This document shows positions 33,883 through 42,314 of a DNA stretch of 64,000 bases, in pieces. The position numbers were made by a program, and so were the translations under genes. The notes below the pieces were generated by a model, which searched no databases, had not been told where the DNA came from, and worked only from the letters and a program-made list of their open reading frames with translations. Numbering within the stretch: position 1 is the first letter of the stretch; each line of letters opens with the position of its first letter. The DNA lies in the NCBI RefSeq assembly GCF_001591605.1, contig NZ_BCVF01000007.1, positions 1 through 64,000 of the forward strand, in the 5' to 3' direction. This DNA is from Bacillus badius NBRC 15713. Lineage in GTDB: Bacteria > Bacillota > Bacilli > Bacillales > Domibacillaceae.

Positions 33883-34884
33883 TTACAGCCTCTTCATTAA
33901 TTTGCCGGTCCCATTCATCTTCTCCCTGTTCTGCGGCTCATTCACAGCCCACTCAGGCCGCCTTCCCCTTAACACCTGATCCACTTGCATTGCTGCATGA
34001 ATAGCCATACGGGCAGAAGCTTCTGTTGTCAAAGCTGCACTATGGGGGCTGACAATGACATTTTCTAGTTGAAAAAGAGGGTTATTCTCACTAGGAGGTT
34101 CCTCCTCAAACACATCAATTCCCGCTCCGGCAATTGCTCCTGTTTTCAACGCTTCGACTAAATCTTTTTCCTTCACAATCTCCCCTCTGGAAGCGTTAAC
34201 AAAATAAGCAGAAGATTTCATCCAGGCAAACTCCCGGCTTCCTATTGCTCCTTTTGTTGCTTCTGTTAAAGGGAGGTGAAGACTGATCACATCAGAATGC
34301 CTGAATACCCGCTCGATATCAGCGGCAAATTCTATATCCCTATCCGGATTTGCAGTTAAATAAGGATCATATCCGATCACCCGCATCCCAAAACCTTTTC
34401 CCGCCTTTTGCGCCAACAGCCTCCCAATTCTGCCTAGACCGATAACACCTAACGTTTTTCCTTCCAGATCCATGCTTAAGAGCTGATGGCGGACTTCATA
34501 GTTTCCTTTCCTTAGTTCTTTATCAGCTGCCATCAATTGTTTAGATAGAGCTAAAATGAAGGCCATGACATGTTCAGCTACTGTATTCGCATTAGCCTCC
34601 GGAGTATTGGTGACATAAATGCCTCTTTCAGTGGCCGCTCTTACATTAATGTTATCCAAGCCTACCCCGTATTTGGCAATCACTTTCAATCTTCTGCCTG
34701 CTGCGATCACCTCTTTGCTGATAGCCGCCATGGATCTCGTCAGCAAAGCTTCACAGTCTCGTATTTCGTTCATTAAGGTTTTTTGCGATAAATCTGAACC
34801 TATTCTTAACTCGTATCCTCTCTCTAGTAAATAGTTCTTTCCTTCTGCCTCAATATCTTGCGGAATATATACCAGGCAGCTCAT
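33883..34884 (-). CDS. D-2-hydroxyacid dehydrogenase (SerA-like, no ACT domain)
   Basis: 333-aa NAD-dependent dehydrogenase with a Rossmann motif GVIGLGRIGRLLAQ near residue 148. Active-site residues: Arg in NASRGEIV, Glu in FEEEPP and His in SPHSAALT. It lacks the C-terminal ACT domains of long SerA forms, so a catabolic 2-hydroxyacid is more likely than serine synthesis. It is the first gene behind a sigma-54 promoter and probably leads the operon into the GDH-like enzyme and permease. Substrate unknown. Confidence 0.85.
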   Translation of the reverse strand: MSCLVYIPQDIEAEGKNYLLERGYELRIGSDLSQKTLMNEIRDCEALLTRSMAAISKEVIAAGRRLKVIAKYGVGLDNINVRAATERGIYVTNTPEANANTVAEHVMAFILALSKQLMAADKELRKGNYEVRHQLLSMDLEGKTLGVIGLGRIGRLLAQKAGKGFGMRVIGYDPYLTANPDRDIEFAADIERVFRHSDVISLHLPLTEATKGAIGSREFAWMKSSAYFVNASRGEIVKEKDLVEALKTGAIAGAGIDVFEEEPPSENNPLFQLENVIVSPHSAALTTEASARMAIHAAMQVDQVLRGRRPEWAVNEPQNREKMNGTGKLMKRL

Positions 34885-34944
34885 AACTTCCCCTCTTTCA
34901 TTTCCAAATGACTATTCTTAGTGTGAACACTCTTTGTATATATC

Positions 34945-34961
34945 TGCAATAATTATGCCAA
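34945..34961 (-). promoter_or_regulatory. Sigma-54 promoter of the second Rieske region
   Basis: TTGGCATAATTATTGCA on the minus strand has GG and GC 12 nt apart, nearly the same as the promoter at 23092. Transcription would begin near 34934, 50 nt before the hydroxyacid dehydrogenase ATG. Confidence 0.8.
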
Positions 34962-35034
34962 TATTCAGAATATAATCTTTTTATTGGTATTGCTGTTTTC
35001 TCTCGACCCTTGCTGGCCCTATCTGTTAACAAAG

Positions 35035-35070
35035 TGTTTCCAATTGAAACATTTTGTTTCAAATTGTTTC
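35035..35070. promoter_or_regulatory. TGTTTC repeats, candidate enhancer for PrpR-like activator
   Basis: TGTTTC-CAATT-GAAACA (35035-35051) is a perfect inverted repeat followed by two more TGTTTC copies at 35055 and 35065. It lies about 110 bp upstream of the predicted transcription start and runs up to the stop of the activator gene. Probable enhancer. Confidence 0.6.
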
Positions 35071-37000
35071 ATTCTATTTCAATGTTCCAGCGCTTCATTT
35101 TCCTCCACAATGTCGTGCGGCTCATCCCCAATTCAGCTGCCGCTTTTCCTTTATTGTAATGACAGCTTCTCAGCACCTGCACAACCTGTTCACGTTCAGA
35201 AATAGCCGACGCCTGTACCATTCCTGATAAGGGACTTTTTACTTGTATGTCCTCCTTTCCCTGAGTCTCCGGTAAATGCTTTTCAATATCGCATACATCA
35301 ATGACCTTTCCTCTGCAAAGCACCGTTAATCGTTCGCAAAAATTTTGTAACTGGCGGACATTTCCTTCCCAGTTAGCCTCGCTTAGCTTCCGGCTCGCCG
35401 CCTCGGTCATCACCTTACCGCCAATCATTGGCAACATCTTTTGAATAAAAGCGTCTGCCAGCATGGGTATATCCTCTCTGCGTGCCCGAAGCGGCGGCAG
35501 TTTTAAATCCAATACACTCAAGCGATAGTAAAGATCTGCCCGAAACCCTCCTGATTTAACCATGTTTATAAGGTTTTTATTAGTAGCAGCTATAATTCGC
35601 ACATCAACAGGAATAATTCTGTCATCCCCAATACGCATAATTTCTCTTTCCTGCAGTACACGGAGCAGCCGGCTTTGGAGCTTGGGTGAAACTTCCCCAA
35701 TTTCATCTAGAAAAATAGTTCCTCTGTGAGCCAACTCAAAAAAACCTTGTTTCCCGCCTTTCATTGCCCCTGTAAAAGCTCCTTCCGCATAGCCAAATAA
35801 CTCACTTTCCAATAAATCCTCCGGAAGGGCGGCACAGTTAATCGCTACAAACGGATTGCTCTTTCGCTTGCTGTGATTATGAATGCTCTGAGCAAAGATT
35901 TCCTTTCCCGTTCCTGTTTCTCCAATAATCAAAATATTGGAATCTACTTCACTGTAGCGTTTAGCCGTTTCAATTGTTTTTTCGATGGCTGTACTGCCGA
36001 ACAGAATATCTGCAAATGTATATTTAGCTACATGCCCGCGGGAATAAATTTTTTTCCGGATCTTGCCTTCCATCTCTTGAATGCCGGTCACATCTTGAAA
36101 CGCAACCATGTTTCCTACTTTATTTCCTTTCAAGAAAATCCCGACCTTCTTCACAGATAGCTGAACAGACTGGTAAGAAACGATCTCTTCCCGATACTCG
36201 CCTTCACTCAGCAATAAATCCCTGAACTTTCCTTTTTGTAATACCTCCGTGATGGAGCATCCTATTAAATTTTCTTCCGGGATCACCAGCATCTCTCGGG
36301 CTGCTTTGCTAAACACAGAGATTTTCCCTCTTAAATCAATCGCGATGATTCCTTCGTAGGCATGATTCAGAATGGTTTGGTAGCGCTGGGCTTTTTCCTG
36401 CTCTCTTAAACTTACAAGTGCCAGTCTCTTTGCCTCCATTAAAGCCTGCCGAAAAGATTCCTTTCCAGTTTCCACGATTGCGGTCCCTAGACCGAGTTTC
36501 TTCGCATATTCAGTCGTACTTAATCCGCTGACTACAATCTCACAGCCTTCACTGGCAGCTAAGTCAACCAAAGCCGCTGATTTCTCAATATCTTCGAGAA
36601 TATAAGATTGAATGGGCAAATCGACAATATCAGCCAAGCTTTCTACACCATAGATCATATTAAGCGCCCCAATGACCGCGACTTTTCTTTTCCCAAAACG
36701 TTCTTTACAATCGGACAAACAGCGGATCAAATCAATTCCCTGCACTGGAATATCAACGATTGGCATAAATTCATTACGCTCTTTTAAAAGCTTCGTCATT
36801 AATCCCCTTGATATAATCACGTCAGCATCCATTTCTAGCTGGGGAATTTTATCGGCAGCGACTATGACTTCTTCTAATTCAATTTTCGGCATATGGTCGT
36901 TCTGATTCTCTCTCTCCTCAAGCTGTTCAAATTCTTCAAATCTTTTAAACGCATCTTTAATATATCCCTTGCGGGGGACTACTAACTTGATCTTAATCAA
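35069..37000 (-). CDS. PrpR_N-PAS-sigma-54 activator
   Basis: About 643-aa enhancer-binding protein. The N-terminal PrpR-type sensor domain is residues 1-185 (ADVIISRGLMTKLL, AVIGALNMIYGVESL), then a PAS domain (200-310, EGIIAIDLRGKISVFSKAAREM). An AAA+ domain follows with GETGTGKE, GAFTGA and TIFLDEIGE, then a Fis-type HTH (NKGKAAAELGMSRTTLWRKMKRW). A TTG at 37000 is 8 nt after GAGG; a GTG at 37009 overlaps the ribosome site. It lies just upstream of the operon it most likely activates. PrpR-type sensors bind small carboxylic acids. Confidence 0.88.
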   Translation of the reverse strand: MIKIKLVVPRKGYIKDAFKRFEEFEQLEERENQNDHMPKIELEEVIVAADKIPQLEMDADVIISRGLMTKLLKERNEFMPIVDIPVQGIDLIRCLSDCKERFGKRKVAVIGALNMIYGVESLADIVDLPIQSYILEDIEKSAALVDLAASEGCEIVVSGLSTTEYAKKLGLGTAIVETGKESFRQALMEAKRLALVSLREQEKAQRYQTILNHAYEGIIAIDLRGKISVFSKAAREMLVIPEENLIGCSITEVLQKGKFRDLLLSEGEYREEIVSYQSVQLSVKKVGIFLKGNKVGNMVAFQDVTGIQEMEGKIRKKIYSRGHVAKYTFADILFGSTAIEKTIETAKRYSEVDSNILIIGETGTGKEIFAQSIHNHSKRKSNPFVAINCAALPEDLLESELFGYAEGAFTGAMKGGKQGFFELAHRGTIFLDEIGEVSPKLQSRLLRVLQEREIMRIGDDRIIPVDVRIIAATNKNLINMVKSGGFRADLYYRLSVLDLKLPPLRARREDIPMLADAFIQKMLPMIGGKVMTEAASRKLSEANWEGNVRQLQNFCERLTVLCRGKVIDVCDIEKHLPETQGKEDIQVKSPLSGMVQASAISEREQVVQVLRSCHYNKGKAAAELGMSRTTLWRKMKRWNIEIE

Positions 37001-37020
37001 AATACTCACCTCGAAAAACA

Positions 37021-37054
37021 GTTCGCGCAGGCTTTATGCATCACCTGCGCGAAC
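37021..37054. terminator. Terminator of the MFS gene
   Basis: Perfect 11-bp stem GTTCGCGCAGG / CCTGCGCGAAC with a 12-nt loop. On the minus strand it is followed by TGTTTTTCG. Confidence 0.88.
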
Positions 37055-37070
37055 TTGTTTGTTTCTGTTG

Positions 37071-38267
37071 TTAAGTCGCTGCTTGCTTAGCGAGCGGAAA
37101 TGTGGTCAAAAAACCAACGGCCAAGAAGGCAGACATGATTGTAAACGCAAATAGGTGGCTGCCTGTTTTCATGAATACAACGGCCATGACCGGGCCGAGA
37201 GTCGATCCGATAAATAGGAAAAAGGAATAAAGGGACATGGCTGATGATTTTTCATCTCCTCCAGACTGTCCGAGCAATGACACAAGGGCCGGAACGGTGA
37301 CAGAAATTCCCGCTGTAAAAATCACACTCATTAACGTTATCAGGAGGATATTCTCAAAGATACCAATGCAAGAAAGACCCAGAGCCGCTAAAGCCAAACC
37401 TGTACGCATTAACGGCAGCACGCCAAAACGAGAAACGAGACGGCCGCCAAACGGTGCAAGCAGCATACCGAGAATTCCTGCTGATCTCACCAGCAAAATG
37501 TGCACGGCTTCGAGCGCATAGGTCTCTTGCAAATAGCTTTCAAGAATGGTATACATCCCGACAAAGCTTAATAACAGCAGCGCCGTAATAAAGTAACAAA
37601 ACCGAAAGAAGCGCTGGGATAACACAACGGCAAATGCGCCAATGATCGACCTTCTGCCCTCGGACGCATAAGCTGAGTCTTGTGGAATAACAACATAAAA
37701 TGCCAGTGCTGCAAAAGCGTATACCGGACCGAGTATGTAAAACACAAAATTCCAGCCGAAAAGAGCAGCGACCGTGCTGCTGTATACCTGGCCGATGATG
37801 CCTGCCATCAAGAAGCCCGCGCTGATAAAGCCGATGGCTGTCGCGCGCTTCCGCTGAGGATACAGCTCTGTAATAAATGTAAGGGCCGTCGGTGCAAATG
37901 AGGCGGCCACAAACCCTTGAAGCCCGCGAACGAGAAGAATGGCCTCGTAGCTCTTTAACAAGCCGATCACCGGTGAGACGATGATCAAAGAGATCATGCC
38001 TAATAAAATCATGCGCTTTCGTCCATAACGATCAGAAAGAGGCGCAAAGCATACTGTGCCAAACGCATAGCAAAAGGAACAGATACTTGATGCCAAGGCC
38101 GCTCGTTCCGCTGTAAGCTGAAAGTCTGCCGCGAATAATGGATGCAGCGGGATCGTCACGAATAAGGCTGAAACAATAAAGAGTCCGCTGCAGAAGAAGA
38201 CTGCTGTCAGCAGCCCATACTTCCTTTCTGCTGTTACATGCTTTGATTCTGCTGCCAGTGATTCCAT
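37071..38267 (-). CDS. Major facilitator superfamily transporter
   Basis: 398-aa MFS permease with twelve predicted helices. The loop 2-3 motif is PLSDRYGRKRMILLG (canonical GxxxDRxGRR form), followed by LVRGLQGFVAASFAPTALTFITELYPQRKRATAIG. The pattern fits drug or sugar-efflux DHA1/YdhP-type exporters. The ATG at 38267 follows AGGAGG. It is transcribed alone. Possible export of a toxic intermediate is only a guess. Confidence 0.82.
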   Translation of the reverse strand: MESLAAESKHVTAERKYGLLTAVFFCSGLFIVSALFVTIPLHPLFAADFQLTAERAALASSICSFCYAFGTVCFAPLSDRYGRKRMILLGMISLIIVSPVIGLLKSYEAILLVRGLQGFVAASFAPTALTFITELYPQRKRATAIGFISAGFLMAGIIGQVYSSTVAALFGWNFVFYILGPVYAFAALAFYVVIPQDSAYASEGRRSIIGAFAVVLSQRFFRFCYFITALLLLSFVGMYTILESYLQETYALEAVHILLVRSAGILGMLLAPFGGRLVSRFGVLPLMRTGLALAALGLSCIGIFENILLITLMSVIFTAGISVTVPALVSLLGQSGGDEKSSAMSLYSFFLFIGSTLGPVMAVVFMKTGSHLFAFTIMSAFLAVGFLTTFPLAKQAAT

Positions 38268-38376
38268 CAAACCCTCCTTTTATTCATAATATTTTCAATA
38301 TTTTAACTTCTATTATAAAAGCCAAACCGCCCATCTGTCTAATACCAACTGTCAGGACGTCATGATTTTGCAAACA

Positions 38377-38404
38377 AAAAACCGGCTCTTTTGAACCGGT
38401 TTTT
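38377..38404. terminator. Terminator after DUF3055-like gene
   Basis: AAAACCGG / CCGGTTTT stem with adjoining A and T runs, functional in either direction. Confidence 0.85.
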
Positions 38405-38424
38405 CGCTATAGATCAACAATCGG

Positions 38425-38718
38425 TCAGTAAGAAGCACCAACAGACGCCTGATTCCCCAAGATTGTATAAAAGAATGACTGGATTTCCTTGACATCCTCA
38501 TCAGCAATTCCAAGTTTTCCAGCCCAATACTCTGTATCTTCAATGTCTTCCTGAGACATCACAACCATTCTTGCATTTAAAATGGAAAGAACAAGACTTT
38601 TTCCGCAAAATTGGCCCGTATGAATAATCGCCAGATTGTAAAGCTCATTATCGGTAAGAATGCATACATAACGACTGGATTGCAGCTCCGTTTCATCCAT
38701 TAACAAAGTGACCTCCAT
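38425..38718 (-). CDS. DUF3055 (SAV0927-like) small cytoplasmic protein
   Basis: 97-aa acidic soluble protein (LLMDETELQSSRYVCILTDN, VVMSQEDIEDTEYWAGKLGI). The family, known from Staphylococcus and Bacillus, has no established function. It has a close paralogue in this window at 50507-50800 (same MDE-ELQS-R-VC and EDIED-YW motifs). It starts 40 nt after a terminator-like hairpin, itself preceded by a sigma-A promoter, so expression may depend on a leader RNA. Confidence 0.75.
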   Translation of the reverse strand: MEVTLLMDETELQSSRYVCILTDNELYNLAIIHTGQFCGKSLVLSILNARMVVMSQEDIEDTEYWAGKLGIADEDVKEIQSFFYTILGNQASVGASY

Positions 38719-38759
38719 ATTATCATCCTTTCCTTCTTTATTTGTTTCAGGAACGAAAA

Positions 38760-38875
38760 AAAGCCAGTTAACCCCCTTTGTATGTTTGGCGTTAACTGGC
38801 TGGATCTACTAATGGCTTCTTGCAGGAAGTCCCGTAGATTTATCAGTTTGATTCACAATGTCAAAACAACTTGCT
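38760..38875 (-). ncRNA. Structured leader or small RNA with terminator
   Basis: From the predicted start near 38873 the RNA contains an AUCUAC/GUAGAU stem enclosing a nested CUUC-CUGCAA-GAAG hairpin. A terminator follows (AGCCAGTTAAC / GTTAACTGGCT, 38760-38800, then seven Ts). About 115 nt in all. It ends just before the DUF3055-like gene, so it could be a cis attenuator or an independent small RNA. I do not recognise the class. Confidence 0.55.
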
Positions 38876-38879
38876 TCTC

Positions 38880-38908
38880 ATTTTAGAGGACGCTGCATCA
38901 AACGTCAA
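38880..38908 (-). promoter_or_regulatory. Sigma-A promoter for the structured RNA
   Basis: On the minus strand TTGACG, a 17-nt spacer and TAAAAT, close to consensus. It begins about 42 nt after the crcB stop. Confidence 0.7.
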
Positions 38909-38949
38909 TAAATTATAAGAATGTTTTGATTTTTTGACACTTTTTTCTT

Positions 38950-39297
38950 TTATAGCAGCATGCCAAGTGCGGCAGCCAAGCAGCCGACTGTGACTGAAAC
39001 AGTTAGGTAGATAACAGCGGCAGTAAGCTTTCCCTCTTGAATAAGCGTGATGGTTTCATAACTAAATGTAGAAAAGGTGGTGTACGCCCCGCAAAATCCG
39101 GCACCAGCGAAGAACCATAGCTCGTCGCTTATATTTTCCGCTAGATAAAGGCTGGTCAGCCAGCCGAGCAGGAGGGCTCCTGTCATATTCGCCAGCCATG
39201 TTCCAATAGGGAATAGGGATCTGTTATTGAACAGCCCGCCAAGCCAAAACCTTGCTCCCGCTCCTAAAGCTCCGCCAATCCCAATTAGCCAGATCAT
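38950..39297 (-). CDS. crcB: Fluoride channel subunit CrcB/FluC, second
   Basis: 115-aa four-helix membrane protein. GFCGAYTTFSTFSYETI is the CrcB/FluC pore signature, and GGALGAGARFWLGG begins helix 1. The ATG at 39297 is preceded by AAGGAGG and overlaps the stop of the first crcB by 4 nt (ATGA). In Bacillus two distinct CrcB subunits form a heterodimeric F- exit channel. Confidence 0.9.
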   Translation of the reverse strand: MIWLIGIGGALGAGARFWLGGLFNNRSLFPIGTWLANMTGALLLGWLTSLYLAENISDELWFFAGAGFCGAYTTFSTFSYETITLIQEGKLTAAVIYLTVSVTVGCLAAALGMLL

Positions 39298-39680
39298 TCT
39301 TTGCCTCCTTCTTTTCCGCCCGATAATGCCCATCTGCGCCCCGCCTCAGCCAGCAGCAGGCCGGCAAGCGTGCTGAGTAAAACATAAAGCACAGCCGGTA
39401 ATACACTGCCTGCTTGCACCAAGCGGATCGTTTCCACAGAAAAGGTTGAAAAAGTAGTAAACGAACCGATAAATCCTGTACCAATCATTAACACGATCTC
39501 AGGCTTAACTCTTGGGCTGCAGCTTACATAGGTCAGAAACCAGCCTAGCAAAAAACAGCCGATAAGATTAATAAGCAACGTTCCTAGAGGGAAGCCATGC
39601 ACCGGATCGATCCATTCACCGAATCCATATCTGCTTATCGCCCCCGCAAACCCTCCGGCCATGACAAAGAACCCTTTCAT
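39294..39680 (-). CDS. crcB: Fluoride channel subunit CrcB/FluC, first
   Basis: 128-aa partner of the next gene, with GFIGSFTTFSTFSVETIRL and GGFAGAISRYGFGEW motifs and four hydrophobic segments. It ends in a polar GGKEGGKE tail that contains the ribosome site of its partner. No fluoride riboswitch could be recognised in the 190 bp upstream. Confidence 0.9.
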   Translation of the reverse strand: MKGFFVMAGGFAGAISRYGFGEWIDPVHGFPLGTLLINLIGCFLLGWFLTYVSCSPRVKPEIVLMIGTGFIGSFTTFSTFSVETIRLVQAGSVLPAVLYVLLSTLAGLLLAEAGRRWALSGGKEGGKE

Positions 39681-39872
39681 CCCGATCTCCTTTCTCTGTT
39701 GATGCCTCCTTTTATTTTAACACTTCCCCTCGACCGCCTGCCATGCTGACTGGAATGAACAGCATTCCCTGAATCGAAAGCAAACGCCTCCTCACGCCCA
39801 TTGGATCTTCTCCCTTTATATTGATCGCTCTTTTCGGCTATTATAAAAGCAAGCAAAGAAAGGAGAATCGAG

Positions 39873-40178
39873 ATGGCTTACATATTACAAGTTGATTTTC
39901 ATCATGCGGGACCATTCGGAGCGGAGATGGAGGCGGCCTTTTCCGATTTGGCCAGAAGCATCAACGAAGAAAAAGGACTGATTTGGAAAATTTGGACAGA
40001 GAATGCAGAAACACATGAAGCCGGCGGCATTTATTTGTTTGAAGCTATAGAGGATGCGAAAAACTATTTGACGAAGCACACGAAACGCTTAAATGGCTTT
40101 GGCATCACAGATGTCCGCGGGAAGATATTCCAAGCCAATGAAGGGCTGAGCCGCATCAATCACGGACCCATCAAATAA
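39873..40178 (+). CDS. YdhR-type putative monooxygenase
   Basis: 101-aa ferredoxin-fold (dimeric alpha/beta barrel) protein matching YdhR: MAYILQVDFHHAGPFG at the start, then EEKGLIWKIWTENAETHEAGGIYLFE and RGKIFQANEGLSRINHGPI. YdhR-like proteins are proposed cofactor-free monooxygenases, without a confirmed substrate. A single gene with a ribosome site AAAGGAGAATCG and a terminator. Confidence 0.85.
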   Translation: MAYILQVDFHHAGPFGAEMEAAFSDLARSINEEKGLIWKIWTENAETHEAGGIYLFEAIEDAKNYLTKHTKRLNGFGITDVRGKIFQANEGLSRINHGPIK

Positions 40179-40182
40179 AGAA

Positions 40183-40206
40183 GTCCCCGCTTATACAAGC
40201 GGGGAC
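40183..40206. terminator. Terminator between ydhR-like gene and lipoprotein gene
   Basis: Perfect 10-bp stem GTCCCCGCTT / AAGCGGGGAC with a 4-nt loop. Both flanking genes converge on it. Confidence 0.8.
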
Positions 40207-40213
40207 AACCGGA

Positions 40214-41095
40214 TTATTCCATCTCTGGCATCGGTACTTCCTGAGCATTTTTTACAACATCATCTGGCACTTTAATCGGCTCAACTTTGTTGTAGTCCTT
40301 GTACACGACATTCATTACTTGGGAGGTTTTCATTTCGTTGCCTTCAATATCCATGGCCATATCCATATTTATATCCATTTTTGTTGTCTCGAAAGTCTTT
40401 TTGTCTACATAAATCGTATAATTCACTTTTTCTATTTTCATAGCGTCCATCATTTCTTTCAGCGATGCCTGGGCTTCTTCAGCTTCGGCCCCCTGCATCA
40501 TTTGGGACATTTGTGATTCAATTAACTTATTGAATTTCTCTCCGGAAGCATCAAGCTTTAACACATAGCTATCTGCTGTCTGCTCGAATTTAAAGTCATC
40601 TTTAAATTGCTCTAGCTGCTTCAGCTGCTCTTCAGGCTTTGCCTGCTGCTGAGACATTTTCATGATTTGGTCATACATTTCCTTCGGCAGCTTCATCCAT
40701 TGGCCGCCTTCAGGCTCCTTCATATAAAAGCCTTGCTCTGTCATATAAGACTCAACCGGCATCGGCTCCATCTGCTCTGCTCCGTCTCCAGCCACCGTCA
40801 TTGTTCCTTTTTGATAGACAGCAATTGGCTCCATTGTCACGTCCATGTCCATTTTCATGGAAGTTGTCATAGACTTATCTTCTTGTGAATAGGTCATTTT
40901 TTGCTTCATATCCATCGCTGCGCTCAAGCTTTTTGTTTCTTTAGACACTTCCATCGTCTTGTTAAATACTTCTCCAAGTGTCATTTTGCTCGTTTCTTCT
41001 TTTGGCGTTTCCGGCGTTGGTTTTGCCGTTTCCCCGCAAGCAGCAAGACCGAGTGTTAAAACTCCAGCTGCCATCCAGCTTGCCCATTTTTTCAT
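40214..41095 (-). CDS. Secreted lipoprotein (DUF6612-like, LppX-type fold)
   Basis: 293 aa with a lipoprotein signal: KK-hydrophobic core, then LGLAAC with lipidated Cys20. The mature part is rich in Met, Lys and Glu, with repeated MKM/MDMDV beta-strand-like segments (SMKMDMDVTMEP, DINMDMAMDIEG). This resembles DUF6612/LppX-LprAFG lipid-carrying folds. It would sit on the outer face of the membrane. No catalytic residues are seen. The 190 bp upstream hold nothing recognised beyond AT-rich sequence. Confidence 0.75.
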   Translation of the reverse strand: MKKWASWMAAGVLTLGLAACGETAKPTPETPKEETSKMTLGEVFNKTMEVSKETKSLSAAMDMKQKMTYSQEDKSMTTSMKMDMDVTMEPIAVYQKGTMTVAGDGAEQMEPMPVESYMTEQGFYMKEPEGGQWMKLPKEMYDQIMKMSQQQAKPEEQLKQLEQFKDDFKFEQTADSYVLKLDASGEKFNKLIESQMSQMMQGAEAEEAQASLKEMMDAMKIEKVNYTIYVDKKTFETTKMDINMDMAMDIEGNEMKTSQVMNVVYKDYNKVEPIKVPDDVVKNAQEVPMPEME

Positions 41096-41285
41096 TTCTT
41101 TACCTCCTAAGTAATCTGTCTTCTCTCTATTCTATACGAATCAACCATCGAAAAGTTTCAAAAAATGGGTGATATTGTCGTTTTTATTTAAAATAGGAAA
41201 ATAACCCTACTATGTACTCTTTTTCATTTTAACAAAATCAATCTTATTTACCAGGTCTGTGTTACCTGTTCCATTTGTTTGCCTG

Positions 41286-42185
41286 TTAGAGAGCGTTCAC
41301 TTTCCCATTAAAAAAGGCATTGACTAAGGACATAAAGCGCAGCACAAGCGGCGGCAAATAGCTGTTTTTATTAAACGCCAGATACACCATTCGCGATAAG
41401 TTCGGATCTTCTAACGTCTTCACATGAAAGGACGCCTGCCTGTCGAACTTGACATAGTTTTCAGGAAGGATCGTTGCGCCCATTCCCTCCTCCACGAGCC
41501 GGCAGGATATTTCAAAGCGTTCAACTTCAAACTGAATATTCGGCTTAACCCCGGATTTTTTAAAAGCATTCAAAATATCTATACGGGTTTGAAACCCTTC
41601 CTTGCATATAATAAAAGGCTCCTCATTCAAGTCCTCTATAACGAGAGACGAAGCATTTTTTAACGGGTGATTTCCAGGCAAAAGCGCGACTAATCTTTCT
41701 TCATAAATAGGTATCGCTTCGATTTCCTCATTGTCAATATATTGATTAGTAATCGCTGCATGGATCTCAAAATTGTTTAGCGCTTTTTCTACATCGGTCA
41801 GACTTAATATATCCATCAGCTGAATTCTGACGTCGTTATGCTCGGCTTTAAAGAGAGACAGCACTTTCGGCACCCAGTACTTTGCTGATTCAATCATCCC
41901 AAGTGACAATTCCATCGGACCGTTTTCTCTCAGTCTTTTCATTTCATCAGTGACATGTTCAAAATGATCGATAAGCTTTTTGGCTTTCTGATAGAAGATT
42001 TCCCCTTCCTTTGTCAGCTGCACCTCTCTATTGCTGCGATCCAATAAAGTTAAGCCCAGCTCATTTTCAAGCTTTTTGATAGCGGTGCTTAAAGACGGCT
42101 GGGAAATGTGAAGAGCAGAAGCCGCTTCGGTAAATGTACGTTTTTCTGCAATAGCAATGAAATAATAAAGTTGTCTGATTTCCAT
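41286..42185 (-). CDS. LysR-family regulator divergent from hutG
   Basis: 299-aa LysR-type regulator with HTH residues 18-40 (FTEAASALHISQPSLSTAIKKLE) and an effector domain (LGMIESAKYWVPKVLSLF onward). It is divergent from the hutG-gltS unit by 130 bp with an inverted repeat in the gap, so it probably activates formiminoglutamate use in the presence of an inducer, similar to the LysR-hutG pairs of staphylococci. Autoregulation is likely. Confidence 0.85.
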   Translation of the reverse strand: MEIRQLYYFIAIAEKRTFTEAASALHISQPSLSTAIKKLENELGLTLLDRSNREVQLTKEGEIFYQKAKKLIDHFEHVTDEMKRLRENGPMELSLGMIESAKYWVPKVLSLFKAEHNDVRIQLMDILSLTDVEKALNNFEIHAAITNQYIDNEEIEAIPIYEERLVALLPGNHPLKNASSLVIEDLNEEPFIICKEGFQTRIDILNAFKKSGVKPNIQFEVERFEISCRLVEEGMGATILPENYVKFDRQASFHVKTLEDPNLSRMVYLAFNKNSYLPPLVLRFMSLVNAFFNGKVNAL

Positions 42186-42210
42186 CTTCCTCCTGTTATA
42201 GCTAAAAACT

Positions 42211-42231
42211 ATAGAAATATACTTTTTCTAT
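42211..42231. promoter_or_regulatory. LysR operator, inverted repeat
   Basis: ATAGAAA-N7-TTTCTAT, a perfect 7-bp inverted repeat of the T-N11-A type between the LysR gene and hutG. A -10-like TATAAT for hutG lies at 42258-42263, without a good -35, as expected for activator control. Confidence 0.65.
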
Positions 42232-42314
42232 ATTAGTCATTATATATCGGCCTGCTTTATAATAAAAAGATAAGCAATTTTCAAATCGAATGATTATGCA
42301 GTTATGAGGTGATT

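Noticed and set aside
39681-39872. Possible fluoride riboswitch upstream of the crcB pair
   Set aside because: The conserved GGNGATGG...CGCC core and the ATGAC-CTCC-type pseudoknot segment are not present; only a small GGAATG/CATTCC hairpin was found.
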